Shown here one piece after another: positions 33,478 through 41,900 of a DNA stretch of 64,000 nt. The notes beneath the pieces were generated by a model. It was not told where the DNA came from, did no database searches, and worked only from the letters and a program-made list of their open reading frames with translations. The translations under genes were made by a program, and so were the position numbers. The DNA is from CAISIP01 sp965278985 (GTDB lineage: Bacteria > Pseudomonadota > Gammaproteobacteria > Burkholderiales > Burkholderiaceae_C): the NCBI GenBank assembly GCA_965278985.1, contig OZ257131.1:558001-622000 (forward strand), given 5' to 3'. The first letter of the stretch is position 1. The number at the start of each line of letters is the position of its first letter.

Positions 33478-35754
33478 TCAGGCCATCTTGAACGGCAACT
33501 CGCGCAGCGGCTTGCCCGTGAGCTGTGCCAGCGCGTTCGCGAAGGCCGGTGCCAGCGGTGGCAGGCCCGGCTCGCCGATGCCGGTGGGCGCGTCGGCGCT
33601 GGGCACGAGGTGCACCGCGAACTTCGGGATGTCGGTGATGCGCGGCACCGGGTAGTCGCCGAAGTTGCTCTGCTCCACCACACCGTCCTTCAGCGTGATG
33701 GCCGCGCCGGGCAGGCACATGCCCAGGCCCATCACCGCCGCGCCCTGGATCTGCGCCTCGATGCTGCGCGGGTTCACCGCCAGGTTGCAGTGCACGCCGG
33801 CCGTCACGTTGTGCAGCTTCGGCGTGCCGTCCTTCACCGAGGCCTCCACCACATAAGCCACCACGGTGTTGAAGGACTCGTGCACGGCCACGCCCCAGGC
33901 CTGGCCGGCGGGCAGCTTGCGCTTGCCGTAGCCGGACTTGGCCACCGCCAGCTCCAGCGCGGCTTTGTGGCGCGGGTGCTTGTCGCCCATCAGCGCCATG
34001 CGGTAAGCCACCGGGTCCTGCTTCGTGGTGCGCGCGATGTCGTCGAGCAGGGTCTCCATCACATAGGCCGTGTGGGTGGAGCCCACGCTGCGCCACCACA
34101 GGACAGGCACGTTGATCCGCGGATGGTGCACCGACAGGCGCATGGGTACGTCGTAGGGTTCCTTCATGCCTTCGACCATCGTGCCGTCCACGCCGTTCTT
34201 GACCATGAAGTCTTCCATGGGCGTGTTGGACAGGATGGACTGGCCGACGATCACATGGTCCCAGCCGAGGATGCGGCCCTTCTCATCGAAGCCGATCTCG
34301 GCGCGGTGCAGGTGCATGGGACGGTAGTAGCCGCCACGGATATCGTCCTCACGGCTCCACAGCGTGCGCACGGGCGCCTGCAGGCCTGCCGCCTGCGCGG
34401 CCTTGGCCACGTTGCAGGCCTCGACCACGTATTCGCTGTTGAGGATCGCGCGCCGGCCGAAGCCGCCGCCGGCCATCTGCACCTGCAGGTCCACGTTCGC
34501 GGGGGGCACGCCCAGCGTCCTGGCGATGGCCATCGCGTCGAACCCGGGCATCTGCGTGCCCACGAAGACCGCGGCCTTGGCCTGTGCGCCCTGGCCCGTG
34601 AGCTGCACGGTGCAGTTCAGCGGCTCCATCGGCGCGTGCGCGAGGTAGGGGAACACGAACTCCGCGCTCAGCTTGTGCGGCGCGCCGGCCAGCTTGCCCA
34701 TGTCGGCGTCGTACTTGATGGCGCCCGGCTGCTGCGCCAGCTGGCGGTAGGAGGCCAGTTGCGCGGCGCTGTCGATCTTCTCGGCGGCAGCCGTGTTCCA
34801 TTGCACCTTGAGTGCCTCGCGGCCCTGCTTGGCGGCCCAGTAGCCGCTGGCGACCACGGCTACACCTTCGCCGCCACGGTCCACCGGCACGCGCAGCACG
34901 GCCTTCACGCCGGGCACGGCCTTGGCGGCCGCGTCGTCCAGGCTCGCCACCTTGCCGCCGAAGACGGGCGGGTGGGCGACCACGGCCGTCAGCATGCCGG
35001 GCAGCTTGACATCGATGCCGAAGGACTGCTGGCCCGTGGACTTGGCGCGCGCGTCCAGCCGGCCCGTGGGCTGGCCGATCAGGCGGAATTGCCGGGGGTC
35101 CTTGAGCGTGACCTTCTCGGGCACGGGCAGCTTCATGGCCGCCTCGGCGAGGTCGCCGTACGCGAGCTTCTTGCCACCGGGGCCGATGACCGAACCGCTC
35201 TCGGTGCGCAGGGTGTCGGGCGCCACGCCCCATTGCGCGGCCGCGGCCTGCACCAGCATCAGCCGCATGCGGGCACCGATCTCGCGGTACTGGGTGTAGG
35301 AGTTCTTCATCGATCCCGAGCCGCCCGTGATGTGCATGCCGAAGGCCGGGTCGGCGTACGCGGGGTTGGCGTTGCCGTGTTCGCCGCGCACGCGGCTCCA
35401 GTCGGCATCCAGCTCCTCGGCCAGGACCATGGCAAGACCCGTCATGGTGCCCTGGCCGAACTCCAGGCGGTTGATGACCACCGTGGTGGTGCCGTCGGGG
35501 GCGATGCGCACGAAGGCCGAGGGCTGTTGCGTAGGCTTGAGGCCTGCGGCCGCGGCGCCGCCGGACTGCGCGCCGGCCAGCATCGGGAAGGCACCCAGCG
35601 CGAAGCCGGAGGCCGTGGCGACCTTGAGGAAGGTGCGGCGGGGCAGGCCCTCTGTCGAGGGGGCGCCGGCGCCGGCATCGCGCTCGAGCATCTTCTGCAG
35701 CGCGCGGGGCAACTGGGTGGCCAGGGCGTCGGGGGAAACGGTGTGCAGCAACAT
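33478..35754 (-). CDS. Molybdopterin-dependent hydroxylase large subunit (isoquinoline 1-oxidoreductase beta-like)
   Basis: 758 residues. A Tat signal (RRTFLKVATASG, Arg39-Arg40) precedes the catalytic subunit: the Mo-cofactor regions MAGGGFGRRAILNSEYV and the PTGIGEPGLPPLAPAFANAL end, whose GxGE Glu is the active-site base of the xanthine oxidase family. It resembles the IorB group, which hydroxylates N-heterocycles or oxidises aldehydes in the periplasm. It follows its [2Fe-2S] partner by 13 bases; no FAD subunit is present, as expected for this group. AAGGAG precedes ATG 35754. Substrate unknown. Confidence 0.88.
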   Translation of the reverse strand: MLLHTVSPDALATQLPRALQKMLERDAGAGAPSTEGLPRRTFLKVATASGFALGAFPMLAGAQSGGAAAAGLKPTQQPSAFVRIAPDGTTTVVINRLEFGQGTMTGLAMVLAEELDADWSRVRGEHGNANPAYADPAFGMHITGGSGSMKNSYTQYREIGARMRLMLVQAAAAQWGVAPDTLRTESGSVIGPGGKKLAYGDLAEAAMKLPVPEKVTLKDPRQFRLIGQPTGRLDARAKSTGQQSFGIDVKLPGMLTAVVAHPPVFGGKVASLDDAAAKAVPGVKAVLRVPVDRGGEGVAVVASGYWAAKQGREALKVQWNTAAAEKIDSAAQLASYRQLAQQPGAIKYDADMGKLAGAPHKLSAEFVFPYLAHAPMEPLNCTVQLTGQGAQAKAAVFVGTQMPGFDAMAIARTLGVPPANVDLQVQMAGGGFGRRAILNSEYVVEACNVAKAAQAAGLQAPVRTLWSREDDIRGGYYRPMHLHRAEIGFDEKGRILGWDHVIVGQSILSNTPMEDFMVKNGVDGTMVEGMKEPYDVPMRLSVHHPRINVPVLWWRSVGSTHTAYVMETLLDDIARTTKQDPVAYRMALMGDKHPRHKAALELAVAKSGYGKRKLPAGQAWGVAVHESFNTVVAYVVEASVKDGTPKLHNVTAGVHCNLAVNPRSIEAQIQGAAVMGLGMCLPGAAITLKDGVVEQSNFGDYPVPRITDIPKFAVHLVPSADAPTGIGEPGLPPLAPAFANALAQLTGKPLRELPFKMA

Positions 35755-35767
35755 GGTGGTGTCTCCT

Positions 35768-36226
35768 TCAGGCCAGTTGGGTGGCCGCGTCGTGGATGGC
35801 GGCACGGATGCGCACATAGGTGCCACAGCGGCAGATGTTGCCCGCCATGGCGCCGTCGATGTCCGCATCGGTGGGTTTCCGGTTCTGCATCAGCAGGGCG
35901 GTGGCGCTCATGACCTGCCCGCTCTGGCAGTAGCCGCACTGCGCGACGTCATGGCGCACCCAGGCTTCCTGCACGGCCTTGCCGACGCGGCCGGTGGCGA
36001 TGCCTTCGATGGTGGTGATCTTCTGGCCCTCGGCCGCCGCGATGGGCGTGACGCACGAGCGGATCGCCGCGCCGCCCATGTGCACGGTGCAGGCACCGCA
36101 GAGGGCCGCGCCGCAGCCGAACTTGGTGCCGGTCATGCCCAGCGTGTCGCGCAGGGCCCAGAGGATGGGGGTGTCGGGCGTGGCGTCGACGGTGACGTCC
36201 TTGCCGTTGATGTTCAACGTGGGCAT
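35768..36226 (-). CDS. [2Fe-2S] subunit of molybdenum hydroxylase (isoquinoline 1-oxidoreductase alpha-like)
   Basis: 152 residues with both iron-sulfur clusters: a plant-ferredoxin cluster at Cys38, 43, 46 and 58 (FGCGAALCGAC ... RSCV) and an alpha-helical cluster at Cys97, 100, 132 and 134 (CGYCQSGQ ... NICRCG). It passes electrons from the Mo subunit to an external acceptor, probably a cytochrome. It has no own signal and would be co-exported with the Tat-signal subunit. AAGGAGCCTGC precedes ATG 36226. Confidence 0.93.
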   Translation of the reverse strand: MPTLNINGKDVTVDATPDTPILWALRDTLGMTGTKFGCGAALCGACTVHMGGAAIRSCVTPIAAAEGQKITTIEGIATGRVGKAVQEAWVRHDVAQCGYCQSGQVMSATALLMQNRKPTDADIDGAMAGNICRCGTYVRIRAAIHDAATQLA

Positions 36227-36267
36227 GCAGGCTCCTTGGTGGTGGGGGAATGGAAGAAATGCAAATT

Positions 36268-36291
36268 TTGAATGAACAAGTATTCAATCAA
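36268..36291 (-). promoter_or_regulatory. Predicted operator and -35 of the molybdenum hydroxylase operon
   Basis: Inverted repeat TTGAAT (36268-36273) / ATTCAA (36282-36287) lies 42 bases upstream of the Fe-S subunit start. On the minus strand a TTGATT -35-like hexamer (36286-36291) borders it and an AT-rich AAAATT/AAATTT follows as a weak -10. The repeat contains TGAATGAACA, also present before the TetR gene. Confidence 0.45.
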
Positions 36292-36322
36292 ACGCGTGAG
36301 TGATCCGTCGAATGGCCGGGCA

Positions 36323-36895
36323 TCAGGCCTTGAGGCCGTCCCAGCAGATGCTGAACGCCTGCTCCAGGGTGAGGTCGCTGTCGGCCATGGCGCCGCTGCG
36401 CACGAGGTTGGCCGTTTCGCGCACCGAGCCCATGAAGCTCGCGATCAGCAAAGGTATGGGGGTGTCCTTGAGCACCAGCTGCGCCTTGCCGTTCTCGTAC
36501 ATCGTTTGCCAGTCACAGAGGAACCGCGCCGACAATTGGCGGCTTGCCTCGGTGAACCACGGCGAGTTGTAGTACTGCTCCATGAACACGGCCTCGGCAT
36601 AGCGGTCCAGCCGGTGCCGCACGAGGTTGCGCCATTTGCGCTGGAACTGGCTGCGCCACGGGGCGGCCGGGTCGTGGCCGCGCATCACCTGCTCGATGGT
36701 GGCGCTCTTGGCCTGCTCGTAGAGGGCGGTGAGCAGTTCTTCCTTGGACCGGTAGTAGACGTACAGGGTGCCGGTGGCGATGCCGGCCCGCTGCGCGATG
36801 GCCGCCATGGTCAGGCCGCTCAGGCCCGCCTCCTCGACGAGGGCGAAGGTGGCCTCCGCGATGGCGCGCAGCTTGTCCTCGTCTTTGGGTTTCAT
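36323..36895 (-). CDS. TetR family transcriptional regulator
   Basis: 190 residues. The N-terminal HTH is typical TetR (AIAEATFALVEEAGLSGLTM, then AIAQRAGIATGTLYVYYRSKEEL); the ligand domain is unassigned. It sits directly upstream of the molybdenum hydroxylase genes, in the same direction, and should control them. ATG 36895 was chosen because relatives start here and because a predicted -10 (36902-36907) leaves no room for a leader; the region upstream has no Shine-Dalgarno site. Confidence 0.9.
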   Translation of the reverse strand: MKPKDEDKLRAIAEATFALVEEAGLSGLTMAAIAQRAGIATGTLYVYYRSKEELLTALYEQAKSATIEQVMRGHDPAAPWRSQFQRKWRNLVRHRLDRYAEAVFMEQYYNSPWFTEASRQLSARFLCDWQTMYENGKAQLVLKDTPIPLLIASFMGSVRETANLVRSGAMADSDLTLEQAFSICWDGLKA

Positions 36896-36901
36896 GCGCT
36901 G

Positions 36902-36931
36902 ATGGTAAATGAGTGAATGTTCATTCGTCAA
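36902..36931 (-). promoter_or_regulatory. Predicted tetR promoter with overlapping inverted-repeat operator
   Basis: On the minus strand TTGACG (complement of 36926-36931) and TACCAT (complement of 36902-36907) are 18 bases apart. The spacer holds GAATG (36915-36919) / CATTC (36922-36926), an inverted repeat suited to a TetR dimer. The expected transcription start falls at or next to the A of ATG 36895. Confidence 0.5.
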
Positions 36932-37027
36932 TAACGGTAATAAAACCATTCGTTGGGGTGATTCTTTCCGTTGCGGAAAGGGACAACATGGCCGCGTTTC
37001 CCCATTGTCCAGATACGGAGGCCTCCC

Positions 37028-38842
37028 ATGCTCCTACGCCTGCGTTCCCTGCGCTTGCGGCTGATGCTGTTCACCGGCGTACTGGTTTTTCTGGGCCTCC
37101 TGGTGCAGGGTCTCAGCAATTTCTGGATCGCCCGGCGGGACGCGCTGGCCGCGATGGGCGCCATGTCACTCTCCCTGGCGCATTCGCACGCGGCGACGGT
37201 GTCGCAATGGCTCGAGGCGCGCCACCGCGTGGTGGAGTCCATCGCGGCCATCACGAACGCGACCGACGAACAGCGCATGCAGGCGCTGCACCAGTCCGAA
37301 CGCGCCGGCGACTTCGACGCCACCTACATCGGGTATGCCGACAAACGCTACGTGTTCTCCAAGCCGCAGGACCTGGGGCCCGGCTACGACCCCACCACGC
37401 GGCCCTGGTACCAGCGCGCCCAGGAGTCCAAGGTCCCGATCCTGACCGACCCGTATTTCGACGCGGGCATCAAGAAGCTGGTGCTGACCTTTTCCAGTGC
37501 CGTGCGCGAGGGCGACAAGGTCACGGCGGTGGTGGCGGGTGACGTGTTCCTGGACGATGTGACCAGCAACCTGGCCTCGATCCGCCCCACGCCCGGCACT
37601 TTCGCATTCATCGTCAGCGCCGACGGGCGGGTCATGGTGCACGAGCAGCTGGACATGGTGATCAAGCGGCTGGTCGACATCGTGCCGGAACTGACGCCCG
37701 AGCGCATGGCATCCCTGCTTGACCGCGAAGGCCTGTTGCCGGTGACCATCCAGGATCGCGGCCGCCTCCTCGAGGCCGTGCCGATCAAGAACACCGACTG
37801 GCGCCTCGTGATCGCGCTCGACGAGCAGGAGACGATGTCCGGGGTCATACACACCGCTTGGGCATCGGCGCTGGGCGGGCTGCTGATCACCGTCGTGGTG
37901 GTCGGCGTGCTGGGCCTCCTCATGGCCACGAGCCTGCGCCCCCTGGCCACGCTGCGCGAAGCCATGGACGGTGTGGGGTCCGGCGAGGGGGACCTCACGC
38001 GACGGCTGCCGGAGATGGGCAGCGAGGAGCTGGGCGCGATCGCCAGCGGATTCAACCGCTTCGTCGACCGGCTGCAGGAGTTGATGCTGCAGATACGCGC
38101 CAGCGCCGACAGCATCGGCACGGCCAGCGCGGAGATCGCCACGGGCAACTACGACCTCAGCGTGCGCACCGAGCAGACCGCCGGCAACCTGCAGCGCACG
38201 GCCTCCAGCGTGGAGCAGCTGACGGCCACCGTGCGCCAGTCGGCCGACTCGGCGCGCCAGGCCAGCCAGCTGGCCGGCACCGCTGCCGGCACGGCACGCA
38301 ACGGCGGCGGGATGGTGGCCGAGGTGGTCACGACCATGGACGACATTCAGCGCAGCAGCCGGCGCATCGCCGACATCATCGGGGTCATCGACGGCATCGC
38401 GTTCCAGACCAACATCCTGGCGCTCAACGCCGCGGTGGAAGCCGCCCGCGCGGGTGAGCAGGGCCGGGGCTTCGCGGTGGTGGCGGGCGAGGTGCGCGGG
38501 CTGGCGCAACGCTGCGCCCAGGCGGCCCGCGAGATCAAGGAACTGATCGGCGCCAGCGTGGACAAGGTGGCGGCGGGCAGCGCGCTGGTGCAGGCCGCCG
38601 GTGGCACGATGCAGGAACTGGTGCATAGCGTGCAGCGCGTGAGCGACATCATCAGCGAGATATCCACCGCGGCCAGCGAGCAGAGCCTGGGCATCGAGCA
38701 GGTGAATTCGGCCGTCGGCCAGCTCGACCAGATGACGCAGCAGAACGCGGCCCTCGTGGAGCAGAGCGCCGCCGCGGCGCAGAGCCTCAAGGAGCAGGCC
38801 GATCGGCTGACCGACGCGGTCGGCGTCTTCCGGCTGCGCTGA
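37028..38842 (+). CDS. Methyl-accepting chemotaxis protein with dCache sensor
   Basis: 604 residues. TM1 about 9-30; a periplasmic double-Cache-like domain (SLAHSHAATVSQWLEARHRVVE, then the DPTTRPWYQRA block typical of Cache); TM2 about 275-300; HAMP (SLRPLATLREAMDGVGSGEGDLTRRL); and a signalling domain with the conserved hairpin tip DIIGVIDGIAFQTNILALNAAVEAARAGEQ. The C-terminus lacks an NWxxF-type CheR pentapeptide. Cache chemoreceptors often sense amino or organic acids. ATG 37028 with GGAGG upstream is preferred over 36971. Confidence 0.9.
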   Translation: MLLRLRSLRLRLMLFTGVLVFLGLLVQGLSNFWIARRDALAAMGAMSLSLAHSHAATVSQWLEARHRVVESIAAITNATDEQRMQALHQSERAGDFDATYIGYADKRYVFSKPQDLGPGYDPTTRPWYQRAQESKVPILTDPYFDAGIKKLVLTFSSAVREGDKVTAVVAGDVFLDDVTSNLASIRPTPGTFAFIVSADGRVMVHEQLDMVIKRLVDIVPELTPERMASLLDREGLLPVTIQDRGRLLEAVPIKNTDWRLVIALDEQETMSGVIHTAWASALGGLLITVVVVGVLGLLMATSLRPLATLREAMDGVGSGEGDLTRRLPEMGSEELGAIASGFNRFVDRLQELMLQIRASADSIGTASAEIATGNYDLSVRTEQTAGNLQRTASSVEQLTATVRQSADSARQASQLAGTAAGTARNGGGMVAEVVTTMDDIQRSSRRIADIIGVIDGIAFQTNILALNAAVEAARAGEQGRGFAVVAGEVRGLAQRCAQAAREIKELIGASVDKVAAGSALVQAAGGTMQELVHSVQRVSDIISEISTAASEQSLGIEQVNSAVGQLDQMTQQNAALVEQSAAAAQSLKEQADRLTDAVGVFRLR

Positions 38843-38846
38843 GCCT

Positions 38847-39602
38847 TCAGCGCTTCACCACGGCCTTGTAGCGGAAGGCGTCGGCGCGGAAAAACATCTC
38901 GGAGTAGGTGAGCGGCGTGTCGGAGATGTCGTGCGGCGTGAAGCAGATGCGCAGCACCGGGTCGGCCTCGCCGATGCCCAGCTGGCGCGCGCGAAGCTTG
39001 CCGGCCAGCAGCGCGCTGGTCTCGATGTGGGTGTTTCGCAGCCGGTAACCCAGCCGGCTCTCCAGCAGGGTCATCATGTCGTTGGCCTCCACGTCCTCGC
39101 GCAGCAGGGCCTGCATCAGCGCGTCGGGGCCGGTCGCCGAACCGACCGCCAGCGGGCTGCCATCCACCAGCCGCACCAGGGTCACGCAGGTGAGCGGGGT
39201 GCCCGGATCGATGTGCAGCGCCTCGGCCACGGTGGCCGAGGCGTGCACGGCGCGCACCGATACCAAGCGGCCATGGGCCTCGTGGCCGCGTGCACGCATG
39301 TGGTCGTAGAAGCCCGTGAGCGGCCCCAGCTGCGGCGCGTCGGTGGCGCGGGTCACGAAGCTGCCCTTGCCGTTGACCGTGTGGATCAGGCCGCTCGAGT
39401 GCAGCGTCGAGAGCGCCTGCCGAACCGTGATGCGGCTCACGCCGAACTCGGCCTGCAGCGCGGACTCGGAGGGCAGCTTCTCCCCCTGTGGCAGTTCCCC
39501 CTGCAGGATGCGGCGGCGCAGCTCGGCCTCGATGCGCGCAAAGAGCGACCGGGACGCGGGGTCGCTGTCCGCGGTGGAGGTGGGCAGGGCGGTGCTGGAC
39601 AT
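38847..39602 (-). CDS. GntR family regulator, HutC subfamily (UTRA domain)
   Basis: 251 residues. The GntR winged helix is at about 18-85 (SLFARIEAELRRRILQGELP, KLPSESALQAEFGVSRITVRQAL) and a UTRA ligand domain follows (from GPLTGFYDHMRARGHE to the end, with CFTPHDISDTPLTYSEMFFR). HutC-type regulators usually repress a divergent catabolic operon until a pathway intermediate binds. Two palindromes in the 117-base gap to the Bug gene support that. No Shine-Dalgarno site precedes ATG 39602. Confidence 0.92.
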   Translation of the reverse strand: MSSTALPTSTADSDPASRSLFARIEAELRRRILQGELPQGEKLPSESALQAEFGVSRITVRQALSTLHSSGLIHTVNGKGSFVTRATDAPQLGPLTGFYDHMRARGHEAHGRLVSVRAVHASATVAEALHIDPGTPLTCVTLVRLVDGSPLAVGSATGPDALMQALLREDVEANDMMTLLESRLGYRLRNTHIETSALLAGKLRARQLGIGEADPVLRICFTPHDISDTPLTYSEMFFRADAFRYKAVVKR

Positions 39603-39610
39603 GGGGTGGC

Positions 39611-39640
39611 AGTGTAGCTGTCATGACAGGTGCTTGGAAA
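39611..39640 (-). promoter_or_regulatory. Predicted gntR promoter with operator 1 in its spacer
   Basis: Minus-strand TTTCCA (complement of 39635-39640) and TACACT (complement of 39611-39616) are 18 bases apart. The perfect 12-base palindrome CTGTCATGACAG occupies 39618-39629 in the spacer. The transcription start would fall within a few bases of ATG 39602, implying a leaderless or nearly leaderless mRNA. Confidence 0.55.
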
Positions 39641-39644
39641 AAGT

Positions 39645-39674
39645 TTGACCTGTCATAACAGGTCGTGCCACAAT
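39645..39674 (+). promoter_or_regulatory. Predicted promoter of the acyl-CoA catabolic operon with operator 2
   Basis: TTGACC (39645-39650) and CACAAT (39669-39674) are 18 bases apart. The repeat GACCTGT/ACAGGTC (39647-39664, four-base centre) fills the spacer. Its core, CTGTCAT..ACAG, matches operator 1; the two centres are 32 bases apart, about three helical turns. Confidence 0.6.
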
Positions 39675-39719
39675 CCGCGCCGCCGGACCCCAAGCCGGTG
39701 CCACTTTCCGGAGACAACC

Positions 39720-40679
39720 ATGCGCCTTTCCCCCGCCCTCCCTCCGCTGGCCGCGCTGCTGCTGGCGGCGGCCTCCGCGGCCTTCGCCCAGGACCCTTAT
39801 CCCTCCAAACCCATCCGCGTGATCGTTCCCTATGCGCCCGGTGGCGTGGTGGACGTGCAGGCCCGTGCCGTCACGCAGCGCCTGTCCATCGAGCTGGGCC
39901 AGCCTATCGTGGTGGAAGCCAAGCCCGGCGCCAACGGCAACATCGCGGCCGAGTTCGTGGCGCGGGCCCCGGCCGACGGCTACACGCTGATCGTCAGCGC
40001 GCCCTTCATCATCAACAACCCGCTGCTGGAGGCGGGCCTGCGCTGGGCGCCGAAGGACTTTGTGCCGGTGGTGCGGTATTCGCTGTCGCCCAGCTACTTC
40101 ACGGTGCCGGCGAACTCGCCCGCGAAGACCCTCAAGGAGTTCATCGAGATGGCGAAGAAGGCCAACCCGCCGCTGCAGTTCGGCGAGGGCGGCGTGGGCA
40201 GCACGCAGTCCATGGCCAACGAGCTGCTGATGAAGGTGGCTGGCATCAAGATGGAGCCGGTCATGTACAAGGGCGCGCCGCCCATCGTGCCCGACCTCAT
40301 CAACGGCCTGGTGCAGTCCACCATCCTGCCGTCCAGCGTGGCCTATCCGCAGGTGACCGGCGGCAAGCTGCGTGCGTTGGCCAACATCAGCAGCCGGCGT
40401 TCCGCGCAGCTGCCCGACGTGCCCACCTTCGCCGAGCTGGGGTATCCCGAAGCCACGGCACTGTCCTGGTACGGCTTCCACGCACCCGCCGGCACACCCC
40501 CCGAAGTGCTGCGCAAGCTGGAGGCCGCGGTGCAGGCTGCCACGCGCACCGCAGAGGTCAAGGAACGGCTGGTCTTCGCGGGCGGCGAGGAGGCCTACCA
40601 GGGCACGGCCGATTTCACGGCCTTCCTCAAGGCCGACGCCGAGCAGTGGGGCAAGATCGCCAACTCGCTGAAGAAGTGA
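39720..40679 (+). CDS. Bug/TctC family solute receptor
   Basis: 319 residues with a signal peptide ending near SAAFAQ (about 23), then DPYPSKPIRVIVPYAPGGVVD, GQPIVVEAKPGANGNIA, and QLPDVPTFAELGYPEA with GTPPEVLRKLE, all Bug-family hallmarks. It captures a small acid in the periplasm. It heads the GntR-controlled operon, which suggests its ligand is the pathway substrate. GGAG precedes ATG 39720. Confidence 0.92.
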   Translation: MRLSPALPPLAALLLAAASAAFAQDPYPSKPIRVIVPYAPGGVVDVQARAVTQRLSIELGQPIVVEAKPGANGNIAAEFVARAPADGYTLIVSAPFIINNPLLEAGLRWAPKDFVPVVRYSLSPSYFTVPANSPAKTLKEFIEMAKKANPPLQFGEGGVGSTQSMANELLMKVAGIKMEPVMYKGAPPIVPDLINGLVQSTILPSSVAYPQVTGGKLRALANISSRRSAQLPDVPTFAELGYPEATALSWYGFHAPAGTPPEVLRKLEAAVQAATRTAEVKERLVFAGGEEAYQGTADFTAFLKADAEQWGKIANSLKK

Positions 40680-41887
40680 TGATGGTCGACATCACCACCA
40701 CCACCTCGCCTTCTTCCTTCACCTTCGGCCGTCCCACCGCGGACTTCGACGCACTGCTGGCACGCGCACGCGCATTCATCGACGCGGTGGTGATCCCGCG
40801 CGAGGACCTGCGCGCCGCCCACGATGGTGACGCCATCGAGCGCGCCGGCCGCGAGCTGCGCGCGCTGGCCGAACGCGAAGGCCTGGGTTCGCCGCGCCGC
40901 GCCGTGGACGACGGCGGGCTCGGCCTGTCGTGGGAGCAGTGCTGCGCCTACCTGGAGGTCGCGGGCCGCAGCTTCCTGGGGCCGCAGGCACTGCAGTGCG
41001 CGGCGCCCGGGCAGCCGGACATCGCCGCGCTGGACCAGGTGGCCTCGGCCTGGCAGCGGCAGCGTTATGTCGAACCGCTCAAGCGCGGCGCGCTGCGCTC
41101 CTGTTTCGCGATGACCGAGCCCGCGCCCGGCGTGGGCTCCGACCCGCGCATGTTGTCCACGCGTGCCGAGCGCCGGGGAGACGGATGGATGCTGGACGGC
41201 CACAAATGGTTCGCCAGTGCGGCGCGGCGGGCGGACTTCGCGATCGTGGTGGCCCGCACGGATGCCGGACCTTCCTGGTTTCTGGTCGACACGGCCAACC
41301 CTGGCTTTCGCATCGTGCGCGACATCGCCACCATCGAGCCCTTCGACCTGGGCGGCCATGCCGAGATCCGCCTCGATGGCTGCGTGGTGGGTCCCGAGGC
41401 CCTGGTGGGCGAGGAGGGCAAGGGCCTCGACTACGCGCAGCTGCGGCTGGAAGGTGCGCGCCTTTTCCATTGCATGCGCTTCATCGGCCTGGCCTCGCGC
41501 GCCATGGACATCGCGCGCGACTACGCGGCGCAGCGCTTATCGCATGGCGCGCGGCTTTCCGAGCACCAGATGGTCCAGGCCATGGTGGCGGACGCGCACA
41601 TCGACCTCTACGCGGCCCGGCTGATGACGGTGGACACGGCGCGGCGCCTGGACCGTGGCGAGTCCATCCGCCACCACTCCTCGATGGCCAAGGTCTTCGT
41701 GGCCGAGGCCGTGAACCGCGTGGCGGACTCGGCAGTGCAGATCACCGGGGCGCTGGGCATCTCCGAGGACCTGCCGCTGTCGATGATCCTGCGCATGTTC
41801 CGACCCTTCCGCATCTACGACGGCGCTTCCGAGGTGCACCGCGCGGCCATCGCCAAGCGCGTCTTTCGCCACCGCATGAGCGCCTGA
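40679..41887 (+). CDS. Acyl-CoA dehydrogenase 1
   Basis: 402-residue FAD acyl-CoA dehydrogenase: FAD/substrate loop CFAMTEPAPGVGSD, GHKWFASAARRADFAIV, and a C-terminal helical domain with MILRMFRPFRIYDGASEVHRAAIAKRV, in which IYDGASEVHR is the substrate and FAD contact region. It introduces an alpha,beta double bond into an acyl-CoA. The subgroup (KGLDYAQLRLEGARLFHCMR) often acts on branched or medium acyl groups. ATG 40679 overlaps the preceding stop (ATGA); Met at 40682 is equally possible. Confidence 0.9.
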   Translation: MMVDITTTTSPSSFTFGRPTADFDALLARARAFIDAVVIPREDLRAAHDGDAIERAGRELRALAEREGLGSPRRAVDDGGLGLSWEQCCAYLEVAGRSFLGPQALQCAAPGQPDIAALDQVASAWQRQRYVEPLKRGALRSCFAMTEPAPGVGSDPRMLSTRAERRGDGWMLDGHKWFASAARRADFAIVVARTDAGPSWFLVDTANPGFRIVRDIATIEPFDLGGHAEIRLDGCVVGPEALVGEEGKGLDYAQLRLEGARLFHCMRFIGLASRAMDIARDYAAQRLSHGARLSEHQMVQAMVADAHIDLYAARLMTVDTARRLDRGESIRHHSSMAKVFVAEAVNRVADSAVQITGALGISEDLPLSMILRMFRPFRIYDGASEVHRAAIAKRVFRHRMSA

Positions 41888-41900
41888 CCCACTCACTGCC

